Shown here in pieces: positions 1 through 12,222 of a stretch of 64,000 bases of DNA (the first letter of the stretch is position 1; each line of letters begins with the position of its first letter). The stretch spans positions 1,364,001 to 1,428,000 of the forward strand of contig JAUFSD010000008.1 in the NCBI GenBank assembly GCA_033030425.1. The letters run 5' to 3'. Source of the stretch: Verpa conica. Its lineage: Eukaryota > Ascomycota > Pezizomycetes > Pezizales > Morchellaceae. The position numbers and the translations under genes were made by a program. The notes beneath the pieces are model-generated. The model did no database searches and was not told where the DNA came from. It saw only the letters and a list, made by a program, of their open reading frames with translations.

Positions 1-734
1 ATCTCTTATGCAACTATAGTTCTAAAAACCCGTTCAAAACATCATGATATAATAAATGTAATTAAAATGGTAAAAGCACTAGCCTCGTCAGCGGCTATTC
101 GTCTCATCACTTTTTTTTTTTTTTTTACATTATGCGGAGTAAAAGATTCAGAAATGGTGTTTCGTGAAAGAGGGGGGATGCTTACTCAGGCCACGAATAT
201 GATAGTGGGGTATGTATATCGTGGTGGGTGGGGCTTTAGAGGGGTAGAGTTGTTGTTCTTTTTTTTTTTTTTTGTGGAGGAGGGGGGGTTACGCCTCTAG
301 CTTGCGTATTGATTCTATAGACTATGCTTGTTTATGTGGCAATTTTGGAACCAGTTGTTTTCTTTCTTTCGCTTGGTATTTACTCGTCATCGGGATTTGT
401 TGTTCTGATAGATATCTTTGGGGAGTGGTGGTGTCGGGTAGTTGCATATGTATGTTGGGGGGGGAATGTTTTGGTTGGGGAGGGGGAATCTCGGGGATTG
501 GGAGGGGTGATAAGGGTGAGATAGTAGACTTTTTAGAGGAGGAGAATCACTATAGTAAAGTACTGTTTAAATAATGTAGTTAATGACTATCCTAGAATAT
601 ATTTTTGACCCTAACGCTGATGTAACCTCTATATAAAATGCAACCCCAAAGAAAAACACCATTGAGCAATATATTACACTGAAAAATGAAAAAAATGAAA
701 AATGAAAAAATGAACAAGAATACACCACACTTTC
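1..734. other. intergenic, low-complexity tracts
   Basis: No gene is supported here. The stretch holds poly-T tracts near 110-126 and 259-273, G-rich runs between about 160 and 510, and an A-rich tract at about 680-715 built from near-copies of TGAAAAA. Short open frames exist but are low-complexity translations. It lies downstream of the leftward DUF3176 gene and may include its 3' UTR. Confidence 0.6.
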
Positions 735-2568
735 CTAGTTCACTGGTGTATTATCGATTCTTCTCCCCCTCAACCTCATACCCCCACTGCCCATCTCCAA
801 CTTCACCCACAACCTCTCTGACAGATCATTCATCTGCTCCCACTCACCATCCCTAATCCTCGACCTCGTCTCATCATCCAGCCCATAAAACAACAGCGCC
901 AGAGAACTCCCACCCCAAGCTCTCATCCCCCTCTTATGTTCTGCATCCCTCGACCTGATCACAATACATATCAAAAAGATAAGCGACAAAGTCCATAGAG
1001 TCACCGGGTACAGTAACCAGAACCAACGGACGCTGATGAACGACTGACGACGCCTAACCTGACCAATGACCGAGTTATTAGTAGTATCGAAGTTGCGAAT
1101 ACGGTTGGTCATGGCTGATGCTATGCGGTCCATGACATGGGTGACGTTATCGTTATTACTGAACCCCTGCAGGAGATCCGACGAGAAGACGCGCTCGGCA
1201 CCAGAAGGCGTGCTTTTAGCCCACCCTTTGAGTGTTGCGGCGACGCCGTTATCGCCAATAATCGACTCGTGTGCGCCGGGAGTAACGCGGAACGTACTGT
1301 TCAGCTCTGAACCAGAGATAGTGATACCACCTACGTTCAAGAAATCGCTGTTGTTGGCGGCATAGTTGTCTGAGGTGTCAAGAAGCCTTTCAGTGTAGGT
1401 TCCGTTGTTGACGGCTGCCTCGGCTGTTTTGGCGCAGTAGTAGAGTGCGCATTGGGTTCCGGTGTATGTTGGTGGCCAGGTGTTGCTGCTGTTGGCCTGG
1501 AGGTGGGCCATCACGGCGAAGGGTGATTTGGCAGCGAATGCGACGGAAGGGGTCTGTATGGATGATTGGTTTAGGATTGTGTTGATGTTTGTGTCGTCGT
1601 TTACTTGCCAGGAGAATGCCTTCAGGCCTTGGAAGTCGGCGGTACAGTAGCCTGTGTTGTCGCAGGAGGATGAGACCTGGTCACTTGCATCGTGACATTC
1701 GCTGCAGATGGCAAGAGTGGCGAATTTGGGAAAGACGCAGGCTCCACTGGGGCAGTTGAAGAAGGGAAGGATTTCGGTGGCTGTAGAGGAGTTTTGGGAG
1801 TTTGATAGTAAAGATGCGCTGTAGATTGATGATAGGAGTGAGAACGACATAACAGGTGTTGTTGACCCGGACACCGTGATGTTTTGATAGCTATCGAATG
1901 TCTCTGCACGAGTGAGTGTGCAATTCAACTTATTATCATCGAACAAGCGGCTTGGGTATGAGAGAAGCTGCTGCTGTGCAGTCCCAATGCCCAGGGATCC
2001 AATCAGCAAAAGTGAACCCAAGCATCCTAGAGTTCTTCAAGTAGAAACAAATTAGTAAACTGCCTAGATGATACCTTTCAGAGCTGATTGTTACTCACAT
2101 TCCTCTTTGTCTCCAGAGAAATTTCATTGCACCAAGGCCACCCCTTGTAGCTTCATTATACGCCGTTACATCCGCCAACTTCTGCTCCCTGGCCAAGTAA
2201 CTGAGCCACATGAGCTGTCCCATACACTCATCGATAGGAAGAAGCAACGACGCCCTCGATAGTGTGGATAACAACGACAGAATAGAGTTGACGCTGATCC
2301 CATTACTCTGCCAGCTCCATTCCGGGATAGGTCGTTGGTCGAATATCAATAAAACCACCCCGCTAATGACTACTGCCACGAAAGAAACAAAAAGCGCAAC
2401 CCATTCCCACGCCCAATAGTCGATCTTCCGCTGCTTGTTGTGGAGCTGGAATGGGGCCAGTTTAGGCTCGGGAGAGGAAAACCCCGTGGGTGGGAGAAGA
2501 TTTTTGGTCGCGGACATGCCTTGTATTTGCTCGCATGCAGTCTCTTGACTACTAAAGCCTGATGCCAT
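735..2568 (-). CDS. DUF3176-family fungal membrane protein
   Basis: Two exons, 2568-2099 and 2034-735, joined in frame (589 aa) across a 64-nt GTGAGT..AAG intron. The start at 2568 (MASGFSSQ) is chosen over an upstream in-frame ATG because the preceding residues look like leader. Residues about 60-150 have the DUF3176 pattern: W-A-W-E-W, a membrane span, P-x-W-S-W, then the stretch ending in TRGGLGAMKFLW. The second exon opens with another hydrophobic segment, followed by a roughly 300-residue Cys- and N-glycosylation-rich part, probably extracytoplasmic, then a last span (WFWLLYPVTLWTLSLIFLIC) and a cytoplasmic tail. The family is widespread in Pezizomycotina but its role is unknown. The family call is from remembered motif order, not a search. 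Confidence 0.85.
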
Positions 2569-3830
2569 TATTTGAATATTTGGTGCACAGTAGAGAAAAA
2601 GCTGTGAGGTGGATTCAGAGAATATGGGTGCTGTGTTACGAGGGAGGAGGAGGGATTTACTTAAATATATAACGTTCGAAGAAATGATGGCAGGCACTGA
2701 ATTTGCTTTTTTTTGTCAACATAGAAGCACAATAAGGCTCTGTAATCATCCCCGTTCCAATATATTTTATTTCTGTGTTCCCGTTAGAAGATCCCTGTAT
2801 TTCAAATCCAATGGAGGTGGCTTATTAAATGTTTTACCATCCTCTGGTTATGATTTGAACAATGGGGGAGAAGTAAACGTCAGCAATGCACTCTGTGCTA
2901 AGCTGCATATTAAAAGCTTGGTAGTTCTGCTTTTTTCTATGGTAACCAATAAAATTAAGCTCCAAACCAGCATGCGCCACGCTGCTGGGTGTCTGCTAAT
3001 GTAGGGTAAATCACTGTGCTACTACTGCGTGATCCATAGATAGATTCAGAGCCCCGTCTAGAATAAACTCTGCATGATGGATCTATGGGAACGTCTCTTT
3101 GGCGAAACACCATCGACAAGCTTAAATCCACTTCTCAGATCTGGACCCATGTATAGCCGCAGTCTACGCCCCTAATTGGATATATCCCCAGCTCTGAATA
3201 TATCTTCGTTTCAGGCTAAGCCACCCAGTTAAATTGGTGGTAGCGTCTAGCTTAGTCAGACGCTTGTTTCCCTGTGTTGAGATCAGGTATATCATCTGCT
3301 TGCCGTATTACCGGTCCTCTCTGATCAACTCTCGCATATGCACGCTTAGTAAATTGGACATTGTGCTTATAGAAACAGTGGAGGAGGTGTTGATAAGCAC
3401 GCGTGTACTATAGGTATTCCGCTTCTTCACCGGGGATTTGTGTAACAGCTACAAGTAATAATGTCTCACCTACAACTACAGCCTAGCTCCGGCAAGATTA
3501 TTGTATGTAGAAAAAAAAAATGAATTGGTGAGTAGGGGACACGTACTGTAACCAATCCCACTGCCAAAAGAAAAATCCTCCGCTAAGAGCTTGAAAGACC
3601 AATAAACTTTACAGATCTCGGACGCCATGTTTCTACAATAGTCTTTCCGGAGGCTGTACACAAATCCGATCAAAGACTAAAACTAGATCGCGTCGGCACT
3701 AAAAGGCACAACTTTTAAGGGATATCATTATCACTAACTTTAGGGGGATCATAGGGTGATGTTTATGTGGTAAAGGATCGGGATCTTCAGCCATGGGGGG
3801 AAACGTTCCCCAGTAATATACTTGTGTGGA

Positions 3831-3995
3831 TCAGGGCTAAAGTATTGGGACGCATTGAAAAGGGAAATATAACGATTGTACAGGCAATGTGACGCAACCA
3901 AACACAAGTGAAGCACGGTGGTAGCAATTAACAGAGCAAAATAGTGACTGCTCAGATCCGTGACAGCCTGGTCTGTCCCAATACTTTAGCCCTGA
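3831..3995. mobile_element. MITE-like element with 21-bp perfect TIRs
   Basis: Positions 3831-3851 and 3975-3995 are exact reverse complements over 21 bases (beginning TCAGGGCTAAAGTATTGG). They enclose 123 bp without coding capacity. Size (165 bp), perfect terminal repeats and lack of an ORF fit a miniature inverted-repeat transposable element. The CAGGG start and AAGTATTGGGAC core are reminiscent of Tc1/mariner ends, but that is from memory. No convincing target-site duplication is visible, so the exact ends are uncertain. Confidence 0.7.
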
Positions 3996-4579
3996 CATGA
4001 GTACTGTAACCCTTGTAAACAACCGGAGATGAAAGAGGTGGCGGAAACATGGCTTTGGTACCACCTTTGATTATGGCCGAACTTTAGAATCTTATCCGTA
4101 AATCTTGGTATATAAATCTCTCAAAGTTGTCACATGCCCAAGGGCATAAAATTTCTACACTCTTCTGCCCCGAAGGGCGTCTCTAAGGGACCGCATTGCC
4201 TAAAAGTGCTCTGGTGAAGCAAGATATATTTATAGACTTTCTAGACGTGGGCTGGAGTTTCTAGTAAGACTATTTTTGGGACCACTGATGTTTAGATGTA
4301 TGAATGAAACCGCTAGTCGAGAATTCAAGCCTCAGACGTCACGTCTCATCAACGTTTGGTAGTAATTGGTCCACGATTCCAGCACTCTCGGTTCTACTGG
4401 AAAGGACTATAATCGCGCAAAGAGGTTGAAATAAGAACTGACGAGATATCTAACCTGTAGAAGTGGTTCTTACCCCTAACTGTGCAAAGGAAAAACTCCT
4501 CTCCCGTGTAGCGAGTGCTAAACTCTTGCTAAACTCTTTTCAGTAGGATCTCCCAGCCACACTTTATTTCGACTCCTTA

Positions 4580-5734
4580 CAGTCAGTTGTAGCCGGACGG
4601 CGGACGCGGTCTAGTGGCGGACAGGAACGGACTATCGAAGGGTTATAGGACTATAAGATCCTCTACAGTGTGAGGAAGTGCATCAGGGAAATGCATCATC
4701 TTTGCCTGTAAATATTTTGTATGGGTAAAGCATCAGGCAATACATCAAGGTAAAGTATAATTAGGGAAAAATGATGCCTTTCCTGTGCCTTTTCCCTGTG
4801 GTTGGTAAAGGCACAAAAACCCCTTAAAAAATATCTTATAGAAGATAACTTCAGCTGAGGGTTGAACCTGCTACGCTGCACCTGATTGAAAGGCATCATG
4901 GAAAGGCATTAGGGCTATGTATTAGAAGGATGCTTTACCACCAAACACCACCTGGAAATGAATTATTTTGTGCCTTTACTACTCGGTTTTGTGTGGGAAA
5001 TGTATCAATTGATTCATTTCCCCACGCGCGCTGTAGAGAAAAAGGTACCCAAAAGAGTTGCCTGAATAGGTTCATGTTTTAGAGAGTCAGCCAAAATACG
5101 TGAACCAATTTGTAACACTTCTGTCCCCCTAATATTTATACCATCCAGTACCCTATCTATAGTCCGGTACCTACAGGCACTAGGTAGATATGTTCGTGAC
5201 GCGGTTTCGAGTGAGACAGCGCACGGCTCCTGGTGGAAAGCCCAAGATTCACCCAACTTTGAAAATATATTGAAAAATGAATATTAAGGGAAAATGTCTG
5301 CTATTTAAGACGTAGATATTTCATATTATAAAACATTTTTTGAAATTTTGTGCAAGATCCTATCTCATGTACTCATCTTTAAAGAAATTACTAAATTGTG
5401 CCTAAAAATGCTAATTCTGCCGCCAAGACTACCTAAAGTGGGCCAATTAAATCAAGCACATTCAATGAGCACACATTTGAAAAGTCCTAAAATATATAGT
5501 TACTTGGAGTAGTAAAAATAAAGGAGATTTTTATCTTTTTGTTTTAGTTTATAATAAGTTTCTAAGTATGTGGAGACTGGAGGCAAATTTCGTCATCTGA
5601 AACCTCATCATGAACATATCTGCCTAGTGACGACTGTACCAATAGTCCTCTCAGTACCCCCATCGATAGTCTGGTACCTCACAGATAGTCCCCTGTCCAC
5701 CACCAGACCGTATCTGCCGTCCAGCCGCAACTGA
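4580..5734. mobile_element. degenerate inverted-repeat element, about 1.15 kb
   Basis: The left arm (4580-4640) and right arm (about 5660-5734) are imperfect reverse complements. Shared blocks include CAACTGA, CCGTCC, AGACCG, CCTGTCC and CGATAGTC. A third partial copy of the arm sequence lies inside at 5147-5172. No ORF in the interior looks like a transposase, so this is either a non-autonomous DNA transposon or an old inverted duplication. A second, nested inverted structure occupies about 4681-5023. Confidence 0.5.
4681..5023. repeat. nested imperfect inverted repeat
   Basis: The 14-mer GTAAAGGCACAAAA at 4805-4818 is exactly complementary to 4966-4979. The outer flanks (CAGGGAAATGCATCA near 4684 and TGATTCATTTCCCC near 5009) are also imperfectly complementary. 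ATGATGCC/GGCATCAT motifs recur in between. This looks like a second small foldback element inserted in the larger inverted-repeat element. Confidence 0.45.
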
Positions 5735-6702
5735 GCGTGATCATGATCCTTCCCAGTTAATATGGTAGTACTCGTTACCAACTTATATCTCGACTCTAGT
5801 TAACCAACACGGCATCAAACCTTCGTCCGGGTGGGTCTTGACAGGTACAGAAAAGGCCGCGAATTGTCTCATCATGGCAGGTCGTCCTCTCGCTTTCAAG
5901 TACCTCAGTGGTACTGCGGGGTACCATGATTTTTCCATACTTTTAACCCTTTACCCAGGCTATTTTCTAATTACCAAGATTCTGTGCCTCCCCAACATGC
6001 GCGTGATAACTTTTTTTTTTCAGCACAATACTCGTCCTTGACATGACTCGGCTGTTGCTATGATCACACACTGGGTAACCAGGTACTGCTAGCGATCCCC
6101 AGGTGTCACACACAGCCGGGCAAGGTCCGAACTGGGAATAGCGTGGTACCAAAATGAGCGGTGATGAATGGATAGGAGTGTTAATCTCAAAGATCCTCCA
6201 ATCGACAATAGTGCATATTGCAGCATTACTATGGGGGGAAGGGAGGGAATTCCCATTCATTAGCTCCCTGATCTGAAAAGTGCAATCTTGCATAACGAGG
6301 GCAGACTTCCAGTGCGTTGACTTAAGGTATTTTAGAACATCGCTGGTGGCGATGGAGAATCTCTGGGCCAATATGCCGGAGACGAGGGTAGGAAAAGGGA
6401 TTAAATGCATATATGACGACGCGTACGGAAAGGAGCGACAAGCTTAATTTCCCAGGGGCGAGTTAGCGAACGGATCTCGGAAGCCGCCAGTGCGCAATAT
6501 GTTAGGGACTACTCTCACTGTTTTTCCTCAAGAGATTGTACTACTCCAGAATACGAAAATAGGAGTAAATTGCACATGTTATTCTGTCTTCTGACAACTA
6601 TAAGAATCGTTTTGATACTGGCAGAGAAGCATCTTCCCATCCTCCACTTGGGCTCTCTACGAATCACCATCTTGTCCTATTACAAGACTAGATCGAAACA
6701 AA

Positions 6703-9511
6703 ATGAAGTATCGAGTCTCTTGGATTTCTCTGGCACTTGCCCCATCGCTTGTCCTTTGCGGTGACCACGATGATATTCGAAGTCAGTTTGGCGCTGCACG
6801 TTCGCTTCGTTCGTGGGATGAAGCATATGCTCTGGCAAGGGTATTTGTATCAAAGTTGAATACTGGGGAGAAGATCTCTCTTTCCTCGGGCTCTGGAATC
6901 TCTCTGGGACCTTGCAGCGGGAATACCCAAGATATTGATCGTTTAGGGTATAGTATACTATGTATTTACATAAGTTACTTTGACTAAGCAACTTGTATAG
7001 GTTTCGCGAGATGTGTTTCCAGGATGGGCCTGTTGGTGTGCGTGGAACAGACAAAGTTAGTGTTTTCCCCGCAGGAATTACTACCGGTAGCACCTGGGAT
7101 AGTAAGTGTTTAATTAAAAGTTTCCTTGATTTATTTGATTGTGTAACTGCACTAACCTAACTTTATAGAGGAGTTGATGTACCTCCGGTCTCGGGCAATG
7201 GGGGTCGAGAATCGGATCAAGGGTGTTAATGTTGCCCTTACCCCTGTCGCCGGGGGGCTCGGGAGGTAAGAGCCCGGTACTAGCACTTTTTGAGAATAAT
7301 ATAATTATTCTACTTGGAGCAGGGATATTGACTTAAGGTTAGGGCTCCAGCCGCCGGGCGTAATTGGGAAGCTTTTGGATCAGACCCATATCTTACTGGT
7401 ATTGCGAACGCACAGAGTGTTAATGGTCTTCAGGATGAGGGCGTGATAGCTTGTGCAAAGCATTTTGTCGGCAATGAACGTGAGTGCTTACCATAAAATA
7501 CGACTAGGACAGAGCTGATATAGGTATACTTGTAGAGGAGCGATATCGACTTGTCATTGAGAACTTGCCAAATCTAGACCGACCAATACTTGCTAGTCTA
7601 AGCAGTCAAATCGACGAAAGGACTCTCAAAGAACTTTACGAATGGCCTTTTGTCGACGCAGTCGAAGCTGGAGCAGGAAGCGTTATGTGCTCTTACCAAC
7701 GGGTATCTATCCCTTTCTCACATTACTCACTTTAGATAGGTGCTAAGAACTAGCCAGGTAAACAATGAATACACTTGTGAATCCACTACAATTCTCCGCG
7801 ACCATTTGAAATCAAATTCATCTGGGGGTCTCGGCTTCAGAGGCTTCGTAATGACAGATTGGTTCGCATCTGCAATACCGCCACTTGCTGCTGCAGCCGG
7901 CGTTGATGTCATCATGCCTGGAGATCTTGGTGCGACTGGAACTGTTGCTGCGTTGATGCCTGCGTCGGATGGTGCGAGTCAGAATGGTACAAGACTGGAT
8001 GAGATGGTTACCAGGCTTATTGCTAGCTGGTATAAGATGAGGCAAGATGAAGGATTTCCCGATGTGTCGTTTTCGACGTGGAGTTCGGATGAATTTGGTA
8101 AGGCTCGATTATAAGATATATGTTCCGACTGGATTTACTAAATGTAATTTATTACAATAGGCGTATTCCTGGATCGCCTTTATGTCGGACAAATCAACTT
8201 CCATGTACAAGCAGCGCAACCGATTCATAAGACGTTGATTAGGAGGATTGGAGCTGAAGGGACAACACTTCTTAAAAACTTAAATCGTGCACTGCCATTG
8301 TCAAATTCAGTAGCATCAATTGGTGTCTTTGGGAACGACGCTGGTCCGATTCCTGAATCCTCATGTGGGACCTTTCAGTCTTGTTCCGCAGGAACATTAG
8401 CCGTTGGATGGGGGAGTGGCGCGGGAACCTTCGAATATCTCGTGGATCCGCTGCAAGCCATAACTGCGAAAGCCGCTGAAATCGGGGCAACCGTGGAGAG
8501 TGTGCTTGATGATTATGCATACACAGAGATTGAACAAAAAGCCATGGGTAAAGATGTTTGTTTTGCATTCATCAACTCTCGTTCTGGCGAGGGAACCAAC
8601 TCAGTTGAAGGCAACTATGGTGACCGCAATAACATTACAGTAAGTCTTACTCCTAAAAGGTATAAAGTTAAGGTAGAATCTAATTCATGTTTTATAGGCC
8701 TGGAGAGATGGAGATACACTGGTTGAAAAAGTAGCATCTTCGTGCAAGAATACAGTAGTAGTGGTACATTCTGTTGGGCCGATCTTGATGGAGAAATGGA
8801 TAGACAACCCGAACGTTACAGCGGTACTTCTAGCGCATCTCCCCGGACAGGAGAGTGGAAACTCCCTCGTAGATGTGCTTTGGGGGGCTGTTAATCCGAG
8901 CTCAAAGCTGCCATATACTATTGGAAAAACATTGGATGATTACTGTTGTAAAGTCCAGTATGCGTGGGCTGGATTTCAACCAGAGCAAACATTCGAGGAA
9001 GGATTGCTGATTGACTATCGGTGGTTTGATGCTAAAAATATCCAGCCACGGTTCGAATTTGGGTTCGGCTTATGTGAGTTTATCAATTTGATTTTCTGGG
9101 GAAACTTGTGCTAATTATCATTACTTAGCTTATACAAACTTTACCTATAACGCCAACTCCCTCACCATCACAAAACTTGGTGCAGTAGCCTCAACCGACT
9201 TCCTTTCCCCTCTTTTCAAAGTCAGTATTCCCATCACCAACTCTGGTTCTATCCTCGGGAAAGAAGTTGCGCAGCTATATCTGAAGTTCCCTTCTTCGAC
9301 AAATTCACCATTGCGGCAACTTAGAGGCTTCGAGAAGGTTTCTTTGAACCCAGGAGAGACAAAGACTGTAGAATTTGTGGTGACAAAGAGAGATATCAGT
9401 TACTGGGACGTTAGTTCAAAGAGCTGGAAAGTCACTACGGGGGCAGAGTATGGGGTTGATGTTGGGGCAAGCTCAAGGGATATTAGGGCACAAGGCGTAG
9501 TGATATTTTAG
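6703..9511 (+). CDS. secreted GH3 beta-glucosidase
   Basis: Nine exons: 6703-6947, 7001-7101, 7169-7265, 7343-7479, 7536-7702, 7758-8097, 8161-8639, 8698-9073, 9129-9511. All phases agree and give 774 aa. An N-terminal signal peptide ([19 protein letters not shown]) implies secretion. Glycoside hydrolase family 3 marks in order are [33 protein letters not shown], the nucleophile Asp283 in [13 protein letters not shown], the acid/base Glu506 in [18 protein letters not shown], then [15 protein letters not shown] and a C-terminal fibronectin-III-like domain ([14 protein letters not shown]). The layout matches Aspergillus-type cellobiose and beta-glucoside hydrolases, though the residue before the nucleophile is Thr instead of the usual Ser. 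It releases glucose, or perhaps xylose, from short oligosaccharides outside the cell. Intron-rich compared with the other GH3 gene at 17.6-20.3 kb, so the two are not recent duplicates. Confidence 0.92.
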
Positions 9512-10425
9512 TCATTTCCCTAGGACTAAGCTAGTCGCTCTATAAATATAATCACAGTTGATCACTCGTTAGCTTCATTTATGTTAAAATATATATACAA
9601 TCCTATACTCAATTAGCTATAATATACGGCAAGATATCTGTATCTCAAAAGAATTGAACCTCTGTATCTATAATATGATAGGCTAGCAATTGCATTAGGA
9701 TTATTTAGGCAGTTTCTCAATACTGAATAGGTATTAGCGAATGAATTTCGTAGTACTTTTTTATCTAAGACATTGGAATCCTGGTCTTAAAAATACTCAT
9801 GAGTCTAGGGAAGGTTTCAAGCCTGCTAAAATATTTATTAAGGGTTGTAATCTTATTTTCCCCGGAACTACACGCATTGAACCGCTAAATAACCCGAGTT
9901 TCGCACCAATTCGTCCCCGTTAAATATGACTCGGACTTAACTGTGGGGAAGCTGATCAAAGTTTCGCTTTCTCGTTTTGATACAACATGCTTGCTTGAGT
10001 TGACGATCCAGGTTTCTAGGGACATTAGGCAGATTGAAACCCCGCATTCTGCTGCGACAGGCAATACGGTTGTCACCAAGACTCACGCTTATGTGTATGG
10101 AAATTCCTAACTAGAACATAGCCTAAACTAAGAAGCTTATTATTATGCATAACATTCGGTATATTCCGTATATTCCGGGGTACCTTATCCACAGCCTAGC
10201 GGATTTTGATACAATATCATAGAATTCAGCTCTTCGGCAGTAAAAGTAACGAAGAAGCGAAAAACTCGTTTCCTAATTATCCTGTTTCCTGGATCGTACT
10301 ATCCGCACGTTTTTCTTAATTGTAAGTGCCGTGTCCGGGTATTTCACTGTATAAATAAGCTGGGTTGGAATTTTTTTTTTCCGACTCTCTCAACAGGATA
10401 CTCCTGACCGTTCAAACCAAACAAA
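9512..10425. other. intergenic, 3' UTR and GH43 promoter
   Basis: AT-rich and without a supported gene. It includes a short tandem (TATATTCCG repeated around 10162-10178). A TATA box at 10350-10357 is given separately. Confidence 0.55.
10350..10357 (+). promoter_or_regulatory. TATA box of the GH43 exo-arabinofuranosidase gene
   Basis: TATAAATA lies 69-76 bases upstream of the ATG at 10426 and is followed by a pyrimidine-rich leader (CCGACTCTCTC). This is the expected spacing for a highly inducible fungal gene with a short 5' UTR. Confidence 0.55.
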
Positions 10426-11714
10426 ATGCGTCTCTTCAACGTTTTGTCGTCCTTGTTAGCATCGCTTTTATCTATCCAGCTTGTTAGTGGAGCCACATAC
10501 ACAAACCCTCTCAAGAATCCCAATGGTAGTGATCCTCATATCGTCTATACCGGTGGATATTACTACCTAACGACGACGACATGGACAAATATTCAACTCA
10601 CTCGTGCTACTACTTTGAACGGGCTTAAGACAGCCACACCCAAGGTTGTGTGGACAGACACTACTACTGCAAGATCTGGAAACTTCTGGGCACCTGGTAT
10701 GTCATTAAATTCCGCGCTAGCTGTTTTATATTTGTTGTTTTAATGGGCCTGCGGGTCTGTTGTCGTTGTGAATGAGCTCGAGTTCTCAGTGTAACAACAC
10801 TTCCAGTAGGCTGGATATGAGGCTAATTCTTCTCTCCTCACAGAACTCCATTATATTAATTCAATGTTCGTATTTTTAAGATCCATGGTGTGGTTGATAC
10901 TAATTATAAGAAAATAGCTGGTATCTTTACTATACCGCAGGTACTGCAGCTTGCTGTGACAACCAGAAACTACACGTGCTCGAAGGTATTTAACCTCGAC
11001 TCTCTAGTAGAAGCCTTTTCTAATCAAAGCAGGTGGCTCTTCTCCATGGGATAGCTTCGCATACAAGGCTCAGCTCTCCAGTGTCTGGGGTATCGACAGT
11101 ACTATCCTCCGTTTCCCCTCGCAGATGTACTTGGTTTGGTCGCGATTTTCCCCCAATGGCCTGCAGAGCCTCTATATCGCTACTATGTCGAACCCGTACA
11201 CTATTGGAACACCATATCTCCTTTCCGAGCCTACAAATTCATGGGAGACGGTCAATAACCCGGTGAACGAAGGACCTGCTGCTATGTACTGGGGTGGAAA
11301 GACCTATATCGCTTATGCCGCCAGTGATTGTTGGACGACAAGTTATCAAATCGGATTGTTGACATATAAGGGGTCTGGTGACCCATTGCTGGCATCCTCG
11401 TGGACAAAGACTGGTCCGGTATTCTCTAGTGCGAATGGCAATCTCGGAACCGCACACAACGGGTATGAGTTCCTATCTTAATCATTATTATATGGATGAA
11501 CAAGCTGATGAATTATTTGCACAATAGCTTTTTCATGAGCCCTGATGCGACTGAGGTGTGGAATGTTTACCACGCTACTGCCGTCACCACCGGAGCTTGT
11601 GACGGTAGGAGATACACCATGGCACAGAAGGTCAACTGGAACTCGGATGGAACGCCAAACTTTGGTGCTCCCCCTCCTCTTACATCAACCCTTACAGGTC
11701 CATCTGGAGAATAA
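10426..11714 (+). CDS. secreted GH43 exo-alpha-L-arabinofuranosidase
   Basis: Five exons: 10426-10696, 10844-10865, 10918-10985, 11033-11462, 11528-11714 (325 aa). The second is a 22-nt micro-exon needed to make APELHYINSIWYLYYTAG. A signal peptide ends near residue 22 (LVSGA). Family 43 landmarks are the base Asp36 in NGSDPHIVY, Glu91 in NFWAPELHY where many GH43 have Asp, and the likely general acid Glu200 in VNEGPAAMYW. The order and the CDNQKLHVLEG and FFMSPDATEVWNVYHAT blocks resemble the GH43 subfamily 26 exo-1,5-arabinofuranosidases. It would take arabinose from arabinan ends or arabinoxylan side chains and so complement the endo-arabinanase at 36 kb. The subfamily call is from memory. 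Confidence 0.88.
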
Positions 11715-12222
11715 GTTACTGGAGGACATGAGCATATGTATTTCTGATAAATCTTATGATTTGTTTCTGTTATTTATAGGAAAATCGTCAAAGAAATGAT
11801 AAGTAATTTGATAATTCATGAATTTGTCTTGATCGAGTGATATCTGGTGAATAAAAATTTGTGAATGTTGGAGAAGGTTGAGGGGAGGTTAGCCAGGCTA
11901 TTTTTGGCAGAGAATATATCATCTACCAATGTCCTGCATTAAGACCCCTTCTTAAGAATTCATTTTCAACACCAGTACAGAGGACGATAGAGATAATGAA
12001 TACCGGTAAATTTTTTTAACTGACTATAAACGTACATAAGGCACACCTTATGACTTTTGATAAAAACAAACGTTCAACTGCGTACGGTACCTGCCTACAA
12101 TTCGAACAAAAAAAACTCTTCTCGACTCCATAATTCTTCATCCAATCATCCAACCATCGCACTGTCATAACCCAATCACAAAAGTAACACTACATGTAGT
12201 AATGAAATGAGTTGTAGGGGTT
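11715..12222. other. intergenic between convergent genes
   Basis: Separates the GH43 gene (+) and the cutinase (-), so it contains both 3' ends. AT-rich. The palindrome CTACATGTAG is at 12190-12199. No gene is visible. Confidence 0.6.

Larger units (their letters stand above)
2569..6702. other. 4.1 kb intergenic region with repeat elements
   Basis: A gene-poor stretch between the divergently arranged DUF3176 and GH3 genes. It carries the MITE-like element at 3831-3995 and the inverted-repeat element at 4580-5734, listed separately. Open frames such as 5967-6410 (-) resemble no family and I treat them as chance. The last few hundred bases should contain the promoter of the GH3 gene starting at 6703. 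Confidence 0.6.

Noticed and set aside
5967..6410. 147-codon minus-strand ORF upstream of the secreted GH3 gene
   Set aside because: No family-like motifs, overlaps a poly-T tract, no splice context, and lies in the expected GH3 promoter.
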